This document shows positions 8,986 to 18,345 of a stretch of DNA of 64,000 nt, in pieces. The notes below the pieces were generated by a model. It did no database searches, was not told the DNA's origin, and saw only the letters and a program-made list of their open reading frames with translations. The stretch lies in contig JAQWTL010000012.1 of NCBI GenBank assembly GCA_029242715.1, forward strand, positions 1 to 64,000, read 5' to 3'. This DNA comes from Phycisphaerales bacterium. Lineage in GTDB: Bacteria; Planctomycetota; Phycisphaerae; Phycisphaerales; SM1A02. Numbering within the stretch: position 1 is the first letter of the stretch; every line of letters starts with the position of its first letter. Made by a program: the position numbers and the translations under genes.

Positions 8986-10038
8986 ATGTCCAAGCAAGCA
9001 AAGTCGATCGCAGCTTCGATTGAGGCCTGGTTTGTGGACCATGCCCGTGATCTGCCGTGGCGCAAACGGCGGACTCGATGGCGTTCTTTCGTGTCCGAAA
9101 TCATGCTTCAGCAGACCCAGGTTGCACGTGTCGAAGAGCGATTTGAAGCTTTCATGAACAAATTTCCGACGCCAAGGGCGCTCGCAGAAGCATCAGAGGA
9201 TGCCGTGAATGCAGCCTGGTCTGGCCTTGGTTATTACCGTCGTGCGCGAAATCTTCAGGCAGCGGCTGTGAAGATCCACAAGGATCATGGCGGACGGGTG
9301 CCAGTCAGGGCGGGTGCATTGCTTGATTTGCCTGGTGTTGGTCGGTACACGGCTGGTGCGGTTGCTTCAATTGCCTGTGGCCAAGCCGAGCCAATAGTGG
9401 ATGGCAATGTCCATCGTGTGCTTGCGAGACTTGACGCTGATAATGCTCCACTTGATGACAAGGAAGCTTCGGTTCGCACATGGAAGCGAGCACGTGAGCT
9501 GGTGGAAGCATCGGATAGCCCTGGTGTATTCAATGAAGGCTTGATGGAGCTTGGAAGCCAGGTCTGCACCAGGCATTCACCGGCCTGTTCAGATTGTCCA
9601 GTGCGTCGTTGGTGCAAAGCGAGAAAACAGGATCTCGTCGACGTGATTCCTCCGGCTCGCAAGAGGGTTGAGAAGACCATCGAGCATCATCATGCAATTG
9701 GTATTGTTCGACAGGGAAAATTCGTGATGCAGCGGCGACCGAGCAAGGGCCGTTGGGCTGGACTGTGGCAAATGCCTACCGTTGAAGCGGCCCGTCGCCT
9801 TGGAGATACTGAGATCAAACGACGCCTGGGAATGCCGGTCCAGGGCTTGACCCATGTGTCGAGTTTCGAACGGGTTCTGACTCATCGTCGAATAAGATTT
9901 CACGTCTACCGGGCGAAATTAGCCAAGGGGCAACGGGTCCCCAGAGGTGATCGCTGGATTCCCTCCGGCCAATCCATGACCGAACTGCCCCTGGGGGTGG
10001 CCCAGGAATTGACTCTCAAGGCGTTGAAGTTGATTTGA
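8986..10038 (+). CDS. mutY: A/G-specific adenine DNA glycosylase MutY
   Basis: A base-excision repair enzyme that removes adenine mispaired with 8-oxoguanine or guanine. The 350-aa protein has the MutY signature SEIMLQQTQV with the catalytic Glu, a helix-hairpin-helix LLDLPGVGRYTAGAVASIA, the catalytic Asp in VDGNVHRVLARL, and four cysteines spaced C-x6-C-x2-C-x5-C (CTRHSPACSDCPVRRWC) for the 4Fe-4S cluster. The C-terminal 130 residues form the NUDIX-like domain that reads 8-oxoG (MQRRPSKGRWAGLWQMP). Length is usual. ATG at 8986 was chosen over GTG at 8983. Confidence 0.96.
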   Translation: MSKQAKSIAASIEAWFVDHARDLPWRKRRTRWRSFVSEIMLQQTQVARVEERFEAFMNKFPTPRALAEASEDAVNAAWSGLGYYRRARNLQAAAVKIHKDHGGRVPVRAGALLDLPGVGRYTAGAVASIACGQAEPIVDGNVHRVLARLDADNAPLDDKEASVRTWKRARELVEASDSPGVFNEGLMELGSQVCTRHSPACSDCPVRRWCKARKQDLVDVIPPARKRVEKTIEHHHAIGIVRQGKFVMQRRPSKGRWAGLWQMPTVEAARRLGDTEIKRRLGMPVQGLTHVSSFERVLTHRRIRFHVYRAKLAKGQRVPRGDRWIPSGQSMTELPLGVAQELTLKALKLI

Positions 10039-10386
10039 AAGACGCCATGTGGATCAAAATGGTGGTTTTAGGGTCATAACCCCCGATTTCAAGCTTGCAA
10101 CCAGTCCTGGAACTGCCGCCATCAAGGTAGAAAAGCGTATTGTTTGACTCGATTCGCATGGGATCGGTTCGGTGTCACATTTCAGGCATAGGCCTGGAAA
10201 CCTGAGACCGGATGTGTTGATTCAACGAATCATTTGGAGAACGATTGTGCCAGTGAATCAGCACTGAGCACGAATGGAGAGCAATCACGTTTCCTGTTTC
10301 ACTGGTTTGGTGAACGGGAGCGGGAAACGAGGACACAGGGTTGGTTTCCCCGCCGGCCTGCAACAGAGAGAGTGAAAGACCAAGTC
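10039..10386. other. 348-bp intergenic/5' leader region
   Basis: No ORF outside the non-signal extension of the downstream gene. Near the end, GCGGGAAAC (10320-10328) pairs with GTTTCCCCGC (10344-10353) with one bulged C, forming a stable hairpin 33 bases upstream of the peptidase ATG. Its function is unknown. Confidence 0.5.
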
Positions 10387-13300
10387 ATGCAGATTACTAG
10401 TCGAATTGCGCTGGCGCTTGCCGTCAGTGCAGGAGCTTGTACAGGTATTGCTACCGCAGCTGCCCCGACCTTCTTTGAAAAGGATCAGGCGGCCAGGCAG
10501 TTCCGCCAGGACAATCCCAACGCACGCATCATGGATCGATTTGATCGTCCACATAAGATTGCTGCCAAGCGGATTGCAACGGGCGCTACTGCCCTCGAAT
10601 CAGCCAATAGTGCACTTCAGTCAGTCGCCACCATGCTTGGCGTTGATGCTGAGCAATTCATCAAGGAAGGTCCGTTTCCGGACAAGTCACATGTCATTTC
10701 CCTTGGATGGCAGCCCGAGACTGAGCGATACAAGTTCACCAGTGTCTACTGGACTCAGACTGCAGACGGTCTTCCCGTCTGGCGATCGCGACTGAATGTT
10801 CTGGTTCGTAACGCTCCTGAATATCCTGCCGTCTACGTCACGAGCGATGTTCGTGAAATTGGTGATTTCAAGGCACCTGCAGACCGGCGTCCCAACATGA
10901 GTCTTGCACAAGCTGCTGCCAACCGGCAGGTCGGTATAGGTGCCAGGATCTCGGCCCCAGAGGTCGTCTGCTTCGCCGGTATTGATGACATGCGTTTCGC
11001 ACCCAGGGCAGCCATGGTCTTTGATGCAGAGATTGGTTCAAAGCAAACTGATTCCTTTTCAAAGTTCCTCCTGGTCGTCGATCTCGAGACCGGCGCGGTT
11101 CTGCATGAGGAGAATCGGATTGTCCATGATGTCTCAGGCACAGCGAATTGCCTTTGCACGCAGGGCTCAGGTGCAGACGAATGCGATGAGGAACTTGCTA
11201 CTGCGATGCCTTATGTGCAGGTTTCGGGTGGAGGTTCCAGTGTCTACGCCGATGTTCTTGGCAACTTCTCCTTGCCGAGTTCGGGCAGTGTCACGGTGTC
11301 CGCTGGCGTCTCTGGCCAGTATTTCGCAGTAAACAACTCCGCTGGTGGTGAGACATCTGGTTCAACGACCATTCCAAATGGCGGCTTTGGTGCCCTCACT
11401 CTGAATGAGAGCAATAACAATGAGGCTGTACGAGCCCAGGTCAATGCCTACGTGGAGTCAAATGTTGTTCGGGACTACGCGATCGAGCTGGTTCCCGGGT
11501 ACCCCGTCGTTGGCACTCAGACTGGCTTCCCCGTCAATGTGATGGTCAGTGGTTCCTGTAATGCGTTCTATGACTACTCATCAATCAACTTCTACCCGGC
11601 AAGTGGTGGTTGTAACAACACCGCGTTCTCAACAGTCGTGTATCACGAGTACGGCCATCACCTGATTGCCAGTGGTGGTTCTGGTCAGGAGTCTTACGGC
11701 GAAGGCATGAGTGATGTGGTGAGTCTGCTGATCTCAGGTGATCCAAAGCTTGCTCGGGGTTTCTACCAGGGTGATTGTGTAGACGGTATCCGTAACGCGG
11801 ACAATGATTTTCAGTATCCCTGCTCTGGTGCGATCCACTTCTGTGGCCAGCTGATTTCAGCCTGTGCCTGGGACATGCTGCTGCTGATGGAAGAGGCGTA
11901 TCCCAACGGGAACGACATCGTTGGAAGTCTATTCATCGAGTCCATCACCCTTCACACGGGTGGTTCGATTGATCCGACAATCACACTTGATATCTTGACT
12001 CTGGATGATGATGACGGCGATCTTGATAATGGAACGCCTCACTCCAATGAGATTCTTGCAGCCATGGAACTCCACAGCATGGACGAGATTCCAGAGCCAC
12101 TCGGTAACGATTTCTGCTCTGACGCTTATCCATTAACGGATGGTTCAACAGCGTTCTCGAATACCGGGGCATTCTCTGATGGAGATCCTTACGACGATAC
12201 CCAGTGTGCTGGCACCTACCTTGGCCAGATGGTTTCAGATGTCTGGTTCAGCTATGAAGCATGTGAAAGCGGTTCAATGACCGTCAGCACGTGCGATACC
12301 GTTTCATTCGATAGTGACATTGTCGTCTACGAAGGTACATGCGAGAACAAGACGCAAGTGTCCTGTAATGGTGATGGTGCGGGATGTGGAGGCTACACAT
12401 CTTCTTTGACGTTCAACGCTGTCCAGGGTGCCAGATACCTCATCCGTGTTGGTGGCTATGACTCCGGTGGTATTGGATCAGGCAACATCATCATCGATGG
12501 CCCCGGTGCGGGTCCGCCATGCGATACCTCGGTCATAATCGATGTGCCTTGGCCTCCTGTCATCGTCCACCCTGCGGGTGGATCGGTCATCGACGTCATC
12601 ATTATGGCTGGTGATTCCGAGCCGGATGAAGGAACGGCGATGCTGATGTACAGCAACAACGATGGTTCCTGGATGTCATCAGAACTGATGAACACCGGTG
12701 GCGACAATTATGTCGGAACCTTCCCCGCGCTTGAGTGCGGAGTGGTTGACTGGTACATCAGTGTGATGTCGGACGGCGAAGAAGTCACGCTTCCAGGCAA
12801 CGCGCCTGAAAGCAGCTATATGGCTCCAGTCCTGACGAGTGTTGAAGTTGCTCTTGAAGATAACTTCGAGTCTGATCTGGGTTGGACTGTGACCAATGGT
12901 GCAACTGAAGGCAATTGGGAACGTGGTGTACCAGCGGGCGATAATGGCGCTCGCTGTGATAATCCCACCGATGGAGATGGTTCTGGTTCCTGCTATGTCA
13001 CCGGCAATGCCTTCAATGAGGATGTCGACGGCGCCGCTACCATCCTGACCTCCCCTGAAATCACCTGCTCAGATGGCAGTGTCGTCGCCTACTGGCGGTG
13101 GTACAACAATGGTACGCCTTGCGGCGGAGCCGATCCGTTGAATGACATCATGGAGGTCGAGATCTCCTATGACGGTGGCGTTTCATGGGAAAACCTGGAG
13201 ACTGTTGGTCCGACCAATGAAGCGAGTGGTGGCTGGTATCGCCCAAGCTTCGTCTTGGGTTCCATTCCCAATGGTGCGATCAGGCTTCGGTTCATTGTTG

Positions 13301-13542
13301 CGGATAACAACGCTGGTTCAGTCATCGAGGCTGCTGTTGACGGCATTCTGATAGAGAAGCCTATCTGCGAAGATGCTCCGGGTTGCCCTGGCGACTTCGA
13401 CGGCAGCGGCATCATCGATGTGAATGACTTGCTCCACGTCATCGGTGCCTTTGGCACTTCTGATGGTGATGTCAATGGTGATGACACGACCGATGTGAAT
13501 GACATCCTCGAGTTGATCTCGATCTTCGGCGAAGAATGCTGA
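10387..13542 (+). CDS. Secreted M36/gluzincin-like metallopeptidase with dockerin
   Basis: A 1051-aa exported protein. The ATG at 10387 gives a clean signal peptide (RIALALAVSAGACTGIATAAA); an upstream in-frame extension to 10234 lacks signal features. Residues 30-200 resemble an FTP-type propeptide. The zinc site reads HEYGH (His420-His424, with Glu421 as base) and is followed by YGEGMSD (Glu439 as third ligand), close to the EGWSD motif of M36 fungalysins. After it come a PPC-like beta-sandwich (from about residue 580), a Cys-rich stretch, a jelly-roll domain (about 825-995) and a C-terminal dockerin dyad (CPGDFDGSGIIDVNDLL... and DVNGDDTTDVNDILELI) ending in EEC. Probably degrades extracellular protein. 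The M36 assignment is by motif only. Confidence 0.75.
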   Translation: MQITSRIALALAVSAGACTGIATAAAPTFFEKDQAARQFRQDNPNARIMDRFDRPHKIAAKRIATGATALESANSALQSVATMLGVDAEQFIKEGPFPDKSHVISLGWQPETERYKFTSVYWTQTADGLPVWRSRLNVLVRNAPEYPAVYVTSDVREIGDFKAPADRRPNMSLAQAAANRQVGIGARISAPEVVCFAGIDDMRFAPRAAMVFDAEIGSKQTDSFSKFLLVVDLETGAVLHEENRIVHDVSGTANCLCTQGSGADECDEELATAMPYVQVSGGGSSVYADVLGNFSLPSSGSVTVSAGVSGQYFAVNNSAGGETSGSTTIPNGGFGALTLNESNNNEAVRAQVNAYVESNVVRDYAIELVPGYPVVGTQTGFPVNVMVSGSCNAFYDYSSINFYPASGGCNNTAFSTVVYHEYGHHLIASGGSGQESYGEGMSDVVSLLISGDPKLARGFYQGDCVDGIRNADNDFQYPCSGAIHFCGQLISACAWDMLLLMEEAYPNGNDIVGSLFIESITLHTGGSIDPTITLDILTLDDDDGDLDNGTPHSNEILAAMELHSMDEIPEPLGNDFCSDAYPLTDGSTAFSNTGAFSDGDPYDDTQCAGTYLGQMVSDVWFSYEACESGSMTVSTCDTVSFDSDIVVYEGTCENKTQVSCNGDGAGCGGYTSSLTFNAVQGARYLIRVGGYDSGGIGSGNIIIDGPGAGPPCDTSVIIDVPWPPVIVHPAGGSVIDVIIMAGDSEPDEGTAMLMYSNNDGSWMSSELMNTGGDNYVGTFPALECGVVDWYISVMSDGEEVTLPGNAPESSYMAPVLTSVEVALEDNFESDLGWTVTNGATEGNWERGVPAGDNGARCDNPTDGDGSGSCYVTGNAFNEDVDGAATILTSPEITCSDGSVVAYWRWYNNGTPCGGADPLNDIMEVEISYDGGVSWENLETVGPTNEASGGWYRPSFVLGSIPNGAIRLRFIVADNNAGSVIEAAVDGILIEKPICEDAPGCPGDFDGSGIIDVNDLLHVIGAFGTSDGDVNGDDTTDVNDILELISIFGEEC

Positions 13543-13568
13543 AGTCGAATTGAATAGCCTGCATGCCA

Positions 13569-13600
13569 CGCGGCCCGGGACTTGTCCCGGGCCGCGTTTT
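13569..13600 (+). terminator. Intrinsic terminator of the peptidase gene
   Basis: A perfect 13-bp stem, CGCGGCCCGGGAC (13569-13581) and GTCCCGGGCCGCG (13584-13596), with a two-base spacer is followed directly by TTTT. It lies 27 bp after the peptidase stop and 30 bp before the convergent HD-hydrolase stop. Confidence 0.85.
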
Positions 13601-13629
13601 CAATGAACACATGTTGATTCAGGTTTGTT

Positions 13630-15960
13630 TCAGCCTGCTGTTGCGGCTTCGACAGTGGGATCGTCCTCATCCATCCGGGTCTCGATCTGATCCTCTTCTT
13701 CCGGATAGGCGATTCGACCGTGGTAGATGGCTGTCACGCGGGCGATGATCGCGGTCTGGATGGCTTCCAGTTCACGGAATGTCAGTGCACATTCATCGAA
13801 CTGTCCATCCATGAGCCTCTTGCGTGCCAGTTCTCGGACAAGGTTCTCGATCTGGGCGGGCTTGGGATCACTCATGGCTCGTGTGGCTGATTCCACACAA
13901 TCGCTGAGCATGAGGATGGCGGCCTCACGAGTTCTTGGACGTGGGCCCGGGTAGCGGAACTCGATTTCATCAACTGCTTCGCGCCCTTCGTCTTCGGCTT
14001 TCTGCCGTTCGGCGTGGTAGAAGTACTCGACCAGCGTGGAGCCGTGATGTGACTCGATGAAATGGATGATCTCGCGAGGAAGGTTGTATTCCTTGGCCAG
14101 TTCAACGCCATCCTTAACATGCCCGATGATGACCAGCAGGCTCATGGCTGGTGAAAGTTTGTCATGAAGGTTGTCGCCAGGTTGCTGGTTTTCAACGAAG
14201 TACATCGGTTTGTTCATTTTTCCGATGTCGTGGTACAGCGCTCCGACATACACAAGCAGACTGTCGGCGCCGATTGAATCGGCAGCAGCTTCTGCAATAT
14301 GAGCGACCTGGAGAGAGTGGTTGTAGGTGCCTGGAGCATGCTGCTGGAGTTGCTGGAGCAGGGGCCTTCTCGGGTCGCGAAGCTCCGCCAGAGTCATGCC
14401 GGTAGTGATTCCGAATACCTGCTCAATGCTCGGAAGGATGCCAAGCACGAGGAAGCCGACGGCGAGGCTTGCAACACCGGATTGAAGCGCCTGCATGGCT
14501 ACCTGACCCCATGCTTCAAAGAGCATTGGCAGTTCGATCATGTTCAGGACAACGCAGCCGATCGCAAGGACTGCTGCAGTCACGAGGGAAGCTCTGATCA
14601 GGGTGTTGCGATTTCTGACTTCCGTTACCTGTGCCATCATCGCACCAATGCCGGCCATCATCAGAACGAACCATCCAATGCTTTCCTGCAGAGCCATGGT
14701 GGCAATGGCGGCCTGGATTCCACCGATGAATACGGCCAAGCGACGATCATAGGCCAGGCGTACAACGACGCCCGTGAACAGGAGAGGGGCGATTGCGGCT
14801 GCGTAGAGGAATGCCGGTGCTTCTGCCGAGATCCAGGCTGTCACAGCAAGCATGGAGGCGATCAGGAAGCAAAGGGCCATGAGGCGAATAGGATTGCGTC
14901 CGATTCGAACATGTGAGGTCACTGCATACGCGGCCATGAAGATCGAGAGAATTGACAGCAGAGCAATGATTCCAATTCTTGGGAGCCAACGCCGCGTGAA
15001 ACGGCCGGACTCCGAGAAGAAATAGGCCTCCTGCAGTGCGGCATCAATACTTTCAGGCAACAGTTGATCGCCTCGCCGCCAGATGATGTCGCCCTTGTTG
15101 TGCTCGATGATCACGGGCTTGACTGCGGCAGCCAATTCCTCACGGATGAGTTCGGTCTCTTCAACGTCAAGCATGACGGTGGGCTGGCCTTCACGCACGA
15201 TTCTGGCAGTGACTGTAGGCACCAATGTTTCAGGGAAGCCCGCTCTTGAAACAGCACGGGTCAATCGCTCGGGTGGGGCGGAAGCATTGAGTTGCTTGGT
15301 CGAAGTTGATTCACCTGCCAATGGAAGTGATCTGCCATCAGGAAGGCGAAGCTGCCGACGCCTGGCATCCGTGGTCTGGTAGATCATGTATTCCTGCTCT
15401 TCCAATACAGGAATACGCTGCATTTCCTTTTCCATGAGCTGGCGTACATAGTCAAGCCATTGGTCCGTGGCCTCACCGTCAATGGTCATGTCCTGCAGCG
15501 AGGCCAGTGAAAACTCATCCAACTGGTACTGGTCCTGGAGTTCACCGGCCAGGGCGGTCGGGTCGGTCTGCCCGGCGACAGCGGTTGGCAATCCAGCCAA
15601 TGACGCCTGGAGTCGATTGAGCAGATCATCGTTGGAGACGTAGATTCTCGGAGCGTTTTCAGCGGCTTCCTGTCGCTTGGTCTTGGTAGCCTCGACGTCT
15701 TCAACTTCGTAATTCAACCGGTTCAGTTTCGTAGTCGAGACGTAGTGGCCCACACGTACGAGCAACTGCTCTCTTGACCAGGTGACCAGAAGGCTCACGA
15801 GCACCAGGAAGCAGAAGATGATGACGGCAGTTCGAATGAACTCCGGGCGTAGCAGCGCTTGTCGCAATGCCATGGTTGGCTTGGGCAGGTTTCGGCGCAG
15901 CTCCTGGCGCCGCTGTTCAGAGCGGGTGGAGGAAGTCTTGGATCGTGTTGATTTTGCCAT
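13630..15960 (-). CDS. pgpH: PgpH-type membrane HD phosphohydrolase (c-di-AMP phosphodiesterase family)
   Basis: A 776-aa inner-membrane protein with the 7TMR-HD layout. A TM helix at about residues 43-62 leads into an extracytoplasmic domain (to about 330), then a block of seven TM helices (about 345-540) and a cytoplasmic HD domain. The HD domain shows HAPGTYNHSLQVAHIAE, LYVGALYHDIGKM with the metal-binding His-Asp, then FIESHHGSTLVEYFY. Characterised PgpH proteins hydrolyse cyclic di-AMP; that activity here is inferred from family. In many bacteria this gene precedes ybeY, but here it is single and divergent from a lipoprotein gene. Confidence 0.85.
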   Translation of the reverse strand: MAKSTRSKTSSTRSEQRRQELRRNLPKPTMALRQALLRPEFIRTAVIIFCFLVLVSLLVTWSREQLLVRVGHYVSTTKLNRLNYEVEDVEATKTKRQEAAENAPRIYVSNDDLLNRLQASLAGLPTAVAGQTDPTALAGELQDQYQLDEFSLASLQDMTIDGEATDQWLDYVRQLMEKEMQRIPVLEEQEYMIYQTTDARRRQLRLPDGRSLPLAGESTSTKQLNASAPPERLTRAVSRAGFPETLVPTVTARIVREGQPTVMLDVEETELIREELAAAVKPVIIEHNKGDIIWRRGDQLLPESIDAALQEAYFFSESGRFTRRWLPRIGIIALLSILSIFMAAYAVTSHVRIGRNPIRLMALCFLIASMLAVTAWISAEAPAFLYAAAIAPLLFTGVVVRLAYDRRLAVFIGGIQAAIATMALQESIGWFVLMMAGIGAMMAQVTEVRNRNTLIRASLVTAAVLAIGCVVLNMIELPMLFEAWGQVAMQALQSGVASLAVGFLVLGILPSIEQVFGITTGMTLAELRDPRRPLLQQLQQHAPGTYNHSLQVAHIAEAAADSIGADSLLVYVGALYHDIGKMNKPMYFVENQQPGDNLHDKLSPAMSLLVIIGHVKDGVELAKEYNLPREIIHFIESHHGSTLVEYFYHAERQKAEDEGREAVDEIEFRYPGPRPRTREAAILMLSDCVESATRAMSDPKPAQIENLVRELARKRLMDGQFDECALTFRELEAIQTAIIARVTAIYHGRIAYPEEEDQIETRMDEDDPTVEAATAG

Positions 15961-16125
15961 CGACTGGGGTTTTCCACAGGGCTCATCTGGCCCGGAAGCA
16001 TCTTCTCACTATCGGCTCGGTGCCGGTGTCATCTTCCCCGTGGGCTGCTGGCTCGTGGTAGTGTGGCTGTCGTGACAGACATGATGATCCCCAGACTTAG
16101 CTCCAAGTCAAGCCGAAGGCCCTTC

Positions 16126-16668
16126 ATGGGGCATTTAACACGGTTTTTTCTGATCTCCAGTGGCCTGGCGGTATTTGGCTGCAGCAGCGGCCCACCCACG
16201 GCTCCACCTGTGGATTATGTCTTTACAGGCTCCCAGGCGAGACAGTCCAAGGGCGTTCTCAGATCCATGGCCCTTGAGAGCCCGAAGAATCCGGACATCA
16301 CCCTTGATCTCGTGCCTGCTGATGGGGTTCGTTGGGAAACATTGGAGGACGCAGTCGACTTTGCTGTTGGGGTTCCGGAATTCGAAATGGCCGTGAATCG
16401 TCGGGTCGATGTCTCCGAAACCGAGCAGGTCTTCTACCTGGTCGATTCTCATATGTGGCCAGCCAGAGTCACGGTCATGCGACTGGAAGGGTCAAAGGGT
16501 ATTGAAGTCGAAGTCGTCATGGGGCCTGACCCATCGACACCCGGGAACCTTCGCAAGGCAGAAGCGATTCGTAAAAGAGTCCTGGCAGCCATCGATCAGT
16601 ATGGTCGCATAAGAAGGGTTCCGGCCTATCGGATCTCAAGCCGACCAGGCGAAGTGGACGCGAACTGA
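16126..16668 (+). CDS. Hypothetical lipoprotein
   Basis: A 180-aa protein starting MGHLTRFFLISSGLAVFGCSS: a short basic/hydrophobic signal and a lipobox ending in GC, so it is probably an anchored lipoprotein. The mature part has no recognised domain; a strand-rich core includes VFYLVDSHMWPARVTVMRL. Earlier in-frame starts (GTG 16063, ATG 16081 and 16084) would give an unusually long signal region, so 16126 is preferred. The DUF4091 gene follows 40 bp downstream. Confidence 0.6.
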   Translation: MGHLTRFFLISSGLAVFGCSSGPPTAPPVDYVFTGSQARQSKGVLRSMALESPKNPDITLDLVPADGVRWETLEDAVDFAVGVPEFEMAVNRRVDVSETEQVFYLVDSHMWPARVTVMRLEGSKGIEVEVVMGPDPSTPGNLRKAEAIRKRVLAAIDQYGRIRRVPAYRISSRPGEVDAN

Positions 16669-16708
16669 TCGTTGTCGTCTCTGGTGCAAGGCGACGTATA
16701 CTCGAATC

Positions 16709-18343
16709 GTGTTACTGGCTTTTCTCATTTCAGTTCTAGCCGCTGCGGATTTCCACGATGAGTTGGAGCCGCTGTATCCGGATACTGAAATAACCAGCCA
16801 AATGACACAATGGACAAGCGATACGGCCAGTGGTTGGCCTGCGGGTGTTCATCTGCTTCTGGAACCTGCGGTTACTGAAAAAGTTCATGTTCAAGTAACA
16901 GATCAGAATGGCAAGCCGGTTGAAGGCCTTGCCGTATTCCGACTGCATGATGTTCCAGTTGAAGAGAACACCGGGCTTGACAGCCGGACAGAACAGTTCA
17001 AAGGCGATATCAATCCACATGTGGTTCGACGAGCGCCTTTTCGCGTCTATGAAGCCCTTGAGCCTCTGGAGGTTGTCGACGGTGCTGTAACGCTGCCTGT
17101 TGAAGATGGCCCTCTGGCCCTTCGTCTGGAAGTTGAATCGGTCCAGCCTGGACAAAGGACATTGAAGGTACATGTCGAGCCGGACAGTGGACAGGCTCCA
17201 CTTGCTTGGATGATCCGGACTCATGACTGGCAGGCGCCGTCACGTGAGTCGCTCGACTTCGGTTATACCAACTGGTTCAGCCCTTCAGTCATGGCAGAGC
17301 GGCATGGTGTCACAGTCTGGAGCGAGGAATTCTGGCCAATACTGTCTGCCTATGCAGAGCTCATGGCACGAGGTGGACAGGACACCTTCTGGATGAGATG
17401 GCCCGATTTCTTCCAGAAGGATGGTGACGCCTGGGCGCTGAATGAAGATCGTCTTGATCGATACATCAATATCTTTTTTGATGCAGGGCTTGAACGAATT
17501 GAAGGCGCTCCTGTTGCCAGAAGACCAGGCGGTGACTGGTCAAGCAAGATCCTTGAACTTTCGATTCCCCGTATTCCGGCAACTGGGGAGGAAGGCAGGG
17601 CGATCCTTGCAGACCTTGCCCAGCAGTTGAGGGCATTCATGTCCTCCCGTGGTTGGATGGATCGATGGGTTCAACATATTGCTGATGAGCCTACAGATGT
17701 CAATGCAGAGGATTACAAGCTCATGGCATTGCAGATGCATGAGCTTCTTCCTGGTGTTCCTGTCATGGAGGCCACCATGACAAGATCCCTTGTCGGCGCA
17801 GTGGACATCTGGTGTCCCCAAATTCACAAGTACCAGCAAAACCGGGAGTTCTTTGAGGAACGCCAACAAGCCGGGGATCAGGTGTGGACCTATACATGTC
17901 TGACACCAGGGGGTCCCTGGCTCAATCGTTTGATGGACCAGGAGCGATTGCGATCGGTCTACTTTGCCTGGGCGGCAATGCGTTTCAATGTTCAGGGATA
18001 CCTGCACTGGGGCCTGAATCATTACAAGGCAGACCCGTTCATGCAGTCCGTTGTCGATCATCCAGCCATGCCTGGTACGACAAACAAACTTCCAGCGGGT
18101 GATACTCACGTGGTCTTCCCCGGGCCTGAAGGGCCTTGGTCAAGTACTCGATTCGAGGCGCAACGCATCGGGCTTGAGGATCTGGCAGCCTTGCGTTTCC
18201 TGCAGAAGACGGATCCCGAAGAATGCCAGGCACTCATCGACAAGGTCTTTCGTGGGTATGACGACTGGGAAGACGATGTGCAGGTCTATCGCGACCATCG
18301 CCGGATCCTGTTGGAGACTGTTGCAGCCCAGGGCGTCAAGTGA
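16709..18343 (+). CDS. DUF4091-type putative glycoside hydrolase
   Basis: A 544-aa protein with a short hydrophobic start (LLAFLISVLAA) compatible with export. Residues 20-190 form a beta-rich N-terminal domain. From about 200 on, the TIM-barrel region resembles DUF4091 proteins: WMRWPDFFQKDG, then WVQHIADEPTDVNAEDY, where the Glu after Asp is a candidate acid, then VDIWCPQIHKY, VWTYTCLTPGGPWLNR, and GYLHWGLNHY near the end. DUF4091 proteins are thought to act on glycans but most are uncharacterised. Start is GTG at 16709. The stop lies two bases from the gatA stop on the other strand. Confidence 0.7.
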   Translation: MLLAFLISVLAAADFHDELEPLYPDTEITSQMTQWTSDTASGWPAGVHLLLEPAVTEKVHVQVTDQNGKPVEGLAVFRLHDVPVEENTGLDSRTEQFKGDINPHVVRRAPFRVYEALEPLEVVDGAVTLPVEDGPLALRLEVESVQPGQRTLKVHVEPDSGQAPLAWMIRTHDWQAPSRESLDFGYTNWFSPSVMAERHGVTVWSEEFWPILSAYAELMARGGQDTFWMRWPDFFQKDGDAWALNEDRLDRYINIFFDAGLERIEGAPVARRPGGDWSSKILELSIPRIPATGEEGRAILADLAQQLRAFMSSRGWMDRWVQHIADEPTDVNAEDYKLMALQMHELLPGVPVMEATMTRSLVGAVDIWCPQIHKYQQNREFFEERQQAGDQVWTYTCLTPGGPWLNRLMDQERLRSVYFAWAAMRFNVQGYLHWGLNHYKADPFMQSVVDHPAMPGTTNKLPAGDTHVVFPGPEGPWSSTRFEAQRIGLEDLAALRFLQKTDPEECQALIDKVFRGYDDWEDDVQVYRDHRRILLETVAAQGVK

Positions 18344-18345
18344 AT

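Noticed and set aside
14299-14916. 205-codon frame opposite pgpH
   Set aside because: Composition and lack of motifs show it is the complement of the transmembrane region of the HD hydrolase.
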